The translations under genes were made by a program, and so were the position numbers. From Lapillicoccus jejuensis (GTDB lineage: Bacteria > Actinomycetota > Actinomycetes > Actinomycetales > Dermatophilaceae), in assembly GCF_006715055.1 (NCBI RefSeq), contig NZ_VFMN01000001.1:558001-622000 (forward strand): 64,000 nt of DNA. Reading direction: 5' to 3'. Numbering within the stretch: position 1 is the stretch's first letter; each line of letters begins with the position of its first letter. The notes below the pieces were generated by a model, which had not been told where the DNA came from, searched no databases, and worked only from the letters and a program-made list of their open reading frames with translations. This document shows positions 59,139-64,000 of the stretch, in pieces.

Positions 59139-60109
59139 CCCGCCGCCCGCTGCTCGCCGCGGTCGGCGCCGCCACCGCCGCCCTGCTCCTGGCCGCCTGC
59201 GGCGGGGTGCAGTACGCCGACACGCCCGTCCCGGCCGCGCCGCCCACGACCACCGCCCCGGCGCCCACGGCCGCCGCGACCTCCTGCTCCCCCAGCGCCG
59301 TCACGTCGTACGCGCCCCTGCCGTCGACGGACCCCTCGCAGCTGCCCGCGTCGGTGCGCCAGAAGGGCAGGCTCAGGGTCGGCGTCTCCGCCGACACCCT
59401 GCTCATGAGCGCGCGGAACCCGTTCACCGGCCAGATCGAGGGCTTCGACATCGACGTGGCCCGGCAGATCGCCAAGGCGATGTACGGCAGCGAGGACGCC
59501 CTCGTGCCGGTCGTCGTCACCAGCGCCGACCGCATCCCGAAGCTGCGGTCCGGGAGCGTCGACATGGTCGCGCGGACCCTGTCGATGACCTGCGACCGCT
59601 GGTCGCAGATCGCCTTCTCGGCCGAGTACTACCAGGCGGGCCTCGAGCTGCTCGTCCGCAAGGGCTCGTCGGCCACGACCTTCGCGCAGCTGGCGGCCTC
59701 GCCGGACGCGGTGGACAAGAAGGTCTGCGCACCGACCGGCACGACGACGTACGCCGCCGTGGTCGCCCAGCAGGGCATCACGCCCGTGGGGGCCGCCACC
59801 CACACCGCCTGCCTCGTCCTCTTCCAGGACGGGAAGGTCGGCGCCATCGCCGGGGACGACACCGTGCTCGCCGGGCTCGCGGAGCAGGACCCCTACGCGT
59901 TCGTCCCGACGACCCAGAAGCCGCTGACCTCCGAGCCCTACGGCCTGGGGTTCCGCAGCGACGACGTGACGACGGCCCGCTTCGCCAACGCCGTCCTCGA
60001 CGCGATGAAGAAGGACGGCCGCTGGCAGGCGCTCTACGACCGGTGGCTCGCCCCGCGTCTCGGCGCCGGCTCGCCGCCGGCGTCGGTCTACGGACGGCCG
60101 GTGCCGTGA
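59135..60109 (+). CDS. glnH: GlnH-like amino-acid-binding lipoprotein
   Basis: A 324-aa lipoprotein of the solute-binding protein family 3. The start is GTG 59135 (GTGA overlap with glnX). The signal peptide ends LLLAAC (Cys 22), a Pro/Thr/Ala linker follows, and the mature domain has RQKGRLRVGVSADTLLMSAR, GFDIDVARQIAKAM and the C-terminal ligand-binding lobe. In Mtb GlnH binds aspartate/glutamate-related amino acids and signals through GlnX to PknG. No transporter permease or ATPase is encoded nearby, which supports a sensory role. Confidence 0.87.
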   Translation: MTRRPLLAAVGAATAALLLAACGGVQYADTPVPAAPPTTTAPAPTAAATSCSPSAVTSYAPLPSTDPSQLPASVRQKGRLRVGVSADTLLMSARNPFTGQIEGFDIDVARQIAKAMYGSEDALVPVVVTSADRIPKLRSGSVDMVARTLSMTCDRWSQIAFSAEYYQAGLELLVRKGSSATTFAQLAASPDAVDKKVCAPTGTTTYAAVVAQQGITPVGAATHTACLVLFQDGKVGAIAGDDTVLAGLAEQDPYAFVPTTQKPLTSEPYGLGFRSDDVTTARFANAVLDAMKKDGRWQALYDRWLAPRLGAGSPPASVYGRPVP

Positions 60110-61377
60110 TGTCCTCGCTCGACCTGCCCCCCTCGACCTTCGGCGGCGCCGCCCCCGCGTCGGGCGCCGCCGCGCCCGCCGGCCCCCGGCCCGGCGTCAC
60201 CGCGGGTCTGGCCGGCTCGGCCCCCGAGGCGCCCGGTCGGCTCGGGGCGACGCTCACCCCGGAGCAGGCCTTCGCCTACCTGCGCGACCTGGACCTGTGG
60301 CGCGGCCGCCGGCGCAGCGAGCTCGACGCCCTCGACGCCGCCGCCCTCGCCTCGAGCGACCGCGACGCCTTCAGCCGCGACATGCTCGTCTCGATGGCGT
60401 TGTGGAAGGCCATCTCCGACCGCTACGACCTGCTCGAGGTCGCCTTCGCGGGCGGGCGCGTCGGCCCGGCCGAGCTGACTCGCGTCTCGGCCCTCGTCTG
60501 GGGCCGGCTCGACGTGGCCCCGGGCTCGGCCGCGGGCGCCATCGCCCCGTCCACCTCGGGGGCGCTCGCGCTCTCGCTGCCGGAGGCGTGCCGGCTGTCC
60601 GACGCGATGACCTCCTCGCTGCGCGCCCGGCTGAGCCTCGAACCGTCCGGGGCGGAGGTCGGCACCCGCCTCAAGGACGTGCGCGAGACGGTCGAGCGGA
60701 TCCGCGACCAGGTCGGGATGACGCCCGTCGGGTCGGAGCGCGACGCGGCCCGCACCCTGCTCGTGCGCCTCGAGCAGCGCCTGGCCGACGTCACCGAGCG
60801 CGCCAAGCGAGGCGCCGACGTCGGCGGCCTGCTCGCCCCGCTGGAGTTCGACGCCTCGAGCGCCGAGCGCGACCTCATCGTCGGCGCCGGCCAGCGGCTC
60901 GACGACGCCCGCGACGCGGCCCGGGCGGCGGAGCTGCGCCGGGAGCTCGTCGCCCGCGGCGAGGCCATCGGGCTGCTCGCCGACCAGTGCGTCGCCGCCG
61001 TCACCCCCGCCCCGCGCCTCGGGGTCCCCGACGCCCGCGCGCTCGGCGAGGTCCCCACCGACCCCGTCGCCGTCGACCGCTACCTCGAGCGGCTCGACGC
61101 CGTCGGGCGGGCGCTGACGACCGCGCACGCGGCGTACGCGGAGGCCCTCGCCGAGCGCGAGGAGGTCCTCGGGCTGGTCGGTGCCCTCGGCGCCCAGGGC
61201 CGTGCCGTCGGGGTGCCGGCCTCCGACCTCGTCGCGCTCACCGCGCCGCTCGAGCAGCTCTTCCGGGCGACGCCGACCGACATGCGACGCGCCCGCGCCC
61301 TCACCGCCGCGCTGCAGGCCTACCTGGCGACCTGGTCGCTGCCCGGCGCCCGACCCACGAGCGGGGGACCGCGATGA
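60109..61377 (+). CDS. Unrecognised helical protein between GlnH and PknG
   Basis: A 422-aa protein starting MSSLDLPPSTFGGAAPASGA (ATG 60109, TGATG overlap). After a flexible Ala/Pro-rich N-terminus it is almost wholly alpha-helical, rich in Leu, Ala, Arg and Glu. Likely coiled coils include SGAEVGTRLKDVRETVERIR and AARTLLVRLEQRLADVTERA. There is no signal peptide, membrane helix or cysteine motif, so it is probably cytoplasmic. I know no family for it. It is absent from the short glnX-glnH-pknG cluster of Mycobacterium, so it is an added component of the module; a scaffold role is only inference. Confidence 0.8.
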   Translation: MSSLDLPPSTFGGAAPASGAAAPAGPRPGVTAGLAGSAPEAPGRLGATLTPEQAFAYLRDLDLWRGRRRSELDALDAAALASSDRDAFSRDMLVSMALWKAISDRYDLLEVAFAGGRVGPAELTRVSALVWGRLDVAPGSAAGAIAPSTSGALALSLPEACRLSDAMTSSLRARLSLEPSGAEVGTRLKDVRETVERIRDQVGMTPVGSERDAARTLLVRLEQRLADVTERAKRGADVGGLLAPLEFDASSAERDLIVGAGQRLDDARDAARAAELRRELVARGEAIGLLADQCVAAVTPAPRLGVPDARALGEVPTDPVAVDRYLERLDAVGRALTTAHAAYAEALAEREEVLGLVGALGAQGRAVGVPASDLVALTAPLEQLFRATPTDMRRARALTAALQAYLATWSLPGARPTSGGPR

Positions 61378-63953
61378 CGACCACGACGCTGCGCTGCACC
61401 CAGCCGGGCTGCACCGGCACGATCCTCGACGGCTACTGCGACGTCTGCGGATCGCCGGCCCCCGCCACGCCCACTGCCGCACCCACCGCTCCGGCCAGCG
61501 CGGGCGGCTGCACCCAGCCGGGCTGCCCGGGCACCGTCGTCGACGGCTACTGCGACGTCTGCGGCACCCCCGGCGCCGGCGGCACGAGCACGGCGGTCCC
61601 GACGGCGACCGTCGGCGGGTCCCCCGGCGGGGCGTCGTACCCCGCGGGGTACGGCGTCGACCCCGACGGCGACGACGGGTCGGGCCTGCCCCCTGCGCGC
61701 CAGCAGGTCATCACCTCCGACGTGCCCGACGGCACCCCCTGCCCCCAGCCCGGCTGCGGCGGGCACCTCGTCGACGGGTTCTGCGACGTGTGCGGCTCCT
61801 CGGCGCAGGCCGTGCCGGAGCCGGCGGGGGTCGCCTCCCCCGGGTCGACCGCGTCCCGGGCCAGCAACCGGCTGGCCTCCACGGCGCTCGGGTCGGTCCG
61901 CGCTCGACAGACCGGCAGCCGCGCCACCCGGCGGGTCGGCGCCGGCTCGCAGCGGATGCGCAGCGCGCGGCTCGGCGCCGGGCTGACGACCATCCCGCCG
62001 GTGGCCGCCATCGACGCGTCGACCGCGGTGATGGACGACCCGGTCGTCCCGGAGCCCAAGCGCTTCTGCTCGACCTGCGGCACCCCGGTCGGCCGCGGGC
62101 ACGACGGCCAGCCGGGCCGCACGACCGGCTTCTGCCCCAAGTGCCGCCAGCCGTTCTCCTTCGACCCCAAATTGCGGCCCGGCGACCTCGTCGCCGGCCA
62201 GTACGAGGTCGCCGGGTGCCTCGCGCACGGCGGGCTCGGCTGGGTCTACCTGGCCCGCGACCGCAACGTGTCCGACCGCTGGGTCGTCCTCAAGGGCCTG
62301 CTCAACTCGGGCGACCCGGACGCCCTCGCCGCGGCGATCGCCGAGCAGCGCTTCCTCGCCCAGGTCTCGCACCCGCACATCGTCGAGATCTACAACTTCG
62401 TCACCCACGACGACGCCGGCTACATCGTCATGGAGTACGTCGGCGGCACGTCGCTGAAGTCGCTGCTCAAGCAGCGGATGCGCAAGGCCGGCCGCTACGA
62501 CCCGATCCCGGCCGACCAGGCGCTGGCCTACGTCGTCGAGATCCTGCCGGCGTTCCAGTACCTGCACGACCTCGGGCTCGTCTACTGCGACTTCAAGCCC
62601 GACAACCTCATCCAGGTCGGCGACGACCTCAAGCTCATCGACCTCGGCGGCGTGCGCCGCATCGACGACGACGAGTCGGCCATCTTCGGCACCGTCGGCT
62701 ACCAGGCCCCTGAGGTCGCCGAGCAGGGCACGACGGTCGCCTCCGACGTCTACACGATCGGGCGCACGCTCGTCGTCCTCATGACCGAGTTCCGCGGCTA
62801 CCAGTCGACGTACGTCGCCTCGCTGCCCGCGGTCGCGGACACCCCCCTCTTCCAGCGCTACGACTCCCTCCACCGGCTGCTGGCGAAGGCCTGCGCGCCG
62901 TCCCCGGACGACCGCTTCGCCTCGGCTGACGAGCTGCGCGTGCAGATGATGGGCGTGCTGCGCGAGGTCGTCGCGCAGGACCGCGCCGAGCGGGCCCGCG
63001 ACGGCCGCGGCGGGCGGGCGACCGGGTCGGCCTCGTCGCTGCTCTTCGAGAGCCCGGCCATCGCGACCGACCGGCTCGACTGGCAGACCCTCCCCGCCCT
63101 GCGGGTCGACCCGAGCGACCCGCACGCCGGCTGGCTGGCGGGGCTCGAGGGGCTGCGACCGCTCGAGCGGCTCGAGGCCCTGGCCGGGGCGCCGACCCCG
63201 CCGTCGCCGGAGGTGCGGCTCGAGACGTGCCGCACCGCGCTCGTCGCCGGGCGCCCCGACGTCGTCGACGCGACCGCCGACCAGCTGCTGCGCGAGGACC
63301 CCTGGGAGTGGCGCGCGGTGTGGATGCAGGGGCTGGCCGCGCTCGCGCGCGGCGACTGGGCCGCCGCGCAGAGCGCGTTCAACGCCGTCTACGGGCAGGT
63401 GCCCGGCGAGCTCGCGCCCAAGCTCGCGCTCGCCCTCGCCTGCGAGGCGAGCGGCGAGTCGGACGTCGCGATGGGTCTGTACGCCGCCTGCGCCCGCACC
63501 GACCTCGGCTACACCCCGGCCGGCGCGTTCGGGCTGGCCCGGCTGCGCGCCCGCGCCGGCGACCTGCGCGGCGCCGTCCTCGCGCTCGACCTCGTCCCGT
63601 CGACGTCCGGGGCGCACGCGCTGGCCCGTCAGACCCGCGCCGACCTGCTCGCGCAGCCGGGCGCCGGGCTCGACGCGCTGGCCGCGGCCCGGGCCAGCGT
63701 CGAGGGCGTCGTCATGGAGCCCGCCGACCGGGCCCGGCTCGACGTGCGGATCTACGACAACGGCCTGCGTGCCGTCGTCGAGCGCGGCGAGGACCCGGCG
63801 CTGCGGATCGGCCCCCACCCGGCGACGGCCAAGTCGATGCGGCTCGCGCTCGAGGACGCGCTGCGGCGGCTGGCGTCGCTGACGCCCGACAAGCAGGAGC
63901 GGGTGCGGCTGGTCGACCAGGCCAACACGGTGCGGCCCTGGTCGCTGCGATGA
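61374..63953 (+). CDS. pknG: Serine/threonine protein kinase PknG
   Basis: PknG is a soluble kinase that, in Mycobacterium and Corynebacterium, phosphorylates the FHA protein GarA/OdhI to control 2-oxoglutarate and glutamate metabolism. The 859-aa protein has three zinc-ribbon-like repeats of the CTQPGCxGTxxDGYCDVCG type (about residues 8-26, 46-64, 123-141), a rubredoxin-like site C232/C235/C254/C257, and the kinase domain. In the kinase the glycine loop is AHGGLGWVY, the Lys is about 307 (VVLKG), the catalytic loop CDFKPDN and the magnesium motif DLG. A C-terminal TPR-like region follows. The atypical catalytic loop and DLG are normal for PknG. Confidence 0.93.
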   Translation: MTTTTLRCTQPGCTGTILDGYCDVCGSPAPATPTAAPTAPASAGGCTQPGCPGTVVDGYCDVCGTPGAGGTSTAVPTATVGGSPGGASYPAGYGVDPDGDDGSGLPPARQQVITSDVPDGTPCPQPGCGGHLVDGFCDVCGSSAQAVPEPAGVASPGSTASRASNRLASTALGSVRARQTGSRATRRVGAGSQRMRSARLGAGLTTIPPVAAIDASTAVMDDPVVPEPKRFCSTCGTPVGRGHDGQPGRTTGFCPKCRQPFSFDPKLRPGDLVAGQYEVAGCLAHGGLGWVYLARDRNVSDRWVVLKGLLNSGDPDALAAAIAEQRFLAQVSHPHIVEIYNFVTHDDAGYIVMEYVGGTSLKSLLKQRMRKAGRYDPIPADQALAYVVEILPAFQYLHDLGLVYCDFKPDNLIQVGDDLKLIDLGGVRRIDDDESAIFGTVGYQAPEVAEQGTTVASDVYTIGRTLVVLMTEFRGYQSTYVASLPAVADTPLFQRYDSLHRLLAKACAPSPDDRFASADELRVQMMGVLREVVAQDRAERARDGRGGRATGSASSLLFESPAIATDRLDWQTLPALRVDPSDPHAGWLAGLEGLRPLERLEALAGAPTPPSPEVRLETCRTALVAGRPDVVDATADQLLREDPWEWRAVWMQGLAALARGDWAAAQSAFNAVYGQVPGELAPKLALALACEASGESDVAMGLYAACARTDLGYTPAGAFGLARLRARAGDLRGAVLALDLVPSTSGAHALARQTRADLLAQPGAGLDALAAARASVEGVVMEPADRARLDVRIYDNGLRAVVERGEDPALRIGPHPATAKSMRLALEDALRRLASLTPDKQERVRLVDQANTVRPWSLR

Positions 63954-64000
63954 CCCCCCTGACGACCGGCGACGAGGACGAGGACGGGACGACGATGACC
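63950..64000 (+). CDS. Partial gene downstream of pknG
   Basis: An ATG at 63950 overlaps the pknG stop by 4 nt (ATGA) and runs off the window after 17 codons, MTPLTTGDEDEDGTTMT. The tight coupling shows it belongs to the same operon. Too little is visible to name a family; the acidic N-terminus gives no clue. Confidence 0.6.
   Translation, partial: MTPLTTGDEDEDGTTMT

Overview
The window is chromosomal DNA of a very GC-rich actinobacterium. Codons end almost always in G or C, GTG and TTG starts are common, and stop/start overlaps (ATGA, GTGA, TGATG) are frequent. It carries actinobacterial hallmarks: a complete mce operon with YrbE permeases and Mce-associated proteins, a GlnX/GlnH/PknG module, MaoC-type HadA/HadB next to murB, a DUF5709 protein, and the conserved chain tRNA-Thr, tRNA-Met, rpmG, ... 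tRNA-Trp, secE, nusG, rplK, rplA, rplJ, rplL, rpoB, rpoC, rpsL, rpsG, fusA, tuf. Nothing resembling a phage, IS element, integrase or CRISPR array was seen. The content fits a non-mycolate lineage such as Intrasporangiaceae/Dermatophilaceae or Nocardioidaceae, but the exact family is inference.

Layout. From 1 to about 32.2 kb almost everything is on the minus strand and read right to left: tRNA-Trp, secE, nusG, rplK, rplA, a lipoprotein gene, rplJ-rplL, then a twelve-gene mce importer operon placed inside the expression superoperon, then rpoB-rpoC, a small conserved gene, nadE, and rpsL-rpsG-fusA-tuf. Most transcription units end in clear GC-rich hairpins, and several good sigma-70-like promoters can be read (rpsL, rpoB, rplJ). 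rpsL and rpoB start at TTG codons with strong Shine-Dalgarno sequences.

From 32.3 to 41.5 kb lies mixed housekeeping: an aspartate-type aminotransferase, a DUF5709 protein, a luciferase-like oxidoreductase, an adenosine-deaminase-like protein, a lipoprotein, murB, hadB, hadA, an MFS exporter, rpmG and two tRNAs. Between the convergent lipoprotein gene and murB is a 420-bp intergenic region built entirely of a 42-bp repeat in two arrays facing each other. This is the least explained structure in the window.

From 41.6 to 53.6 kb, again on the minus strand, is a C2/C3 hydroxy-acid catabolic locus: malate synthase aceB, glycolate oxidase glcD-glcE-glcF, an LldP-type permease and lactate oxidase lutA-lutB-lutC, followed by an AGE-family sugar isomerase. 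Glycolate would be oxidised to glyoxylate and condensed to malate, and lactate oxidised to pyruvate, with a shared permease.

From 54.3 kb to the end a plus-strand, translationally coupled operon encodes TelA, an unrecognised 201-aa protein, a CbxX/SpoVK-type AAA+ ATPase, a GlnX-like membrane sensor, a GlnH-like lipoprotein, an unrecognised helical protein, the kinase PknG and the start of another gene. GlnH-GlnX-PknG is a known amino-acid-sensing kinase module; its fusion here with TelA, AAA+ and two unknown proteins makes it the best candidate for an under-described system.
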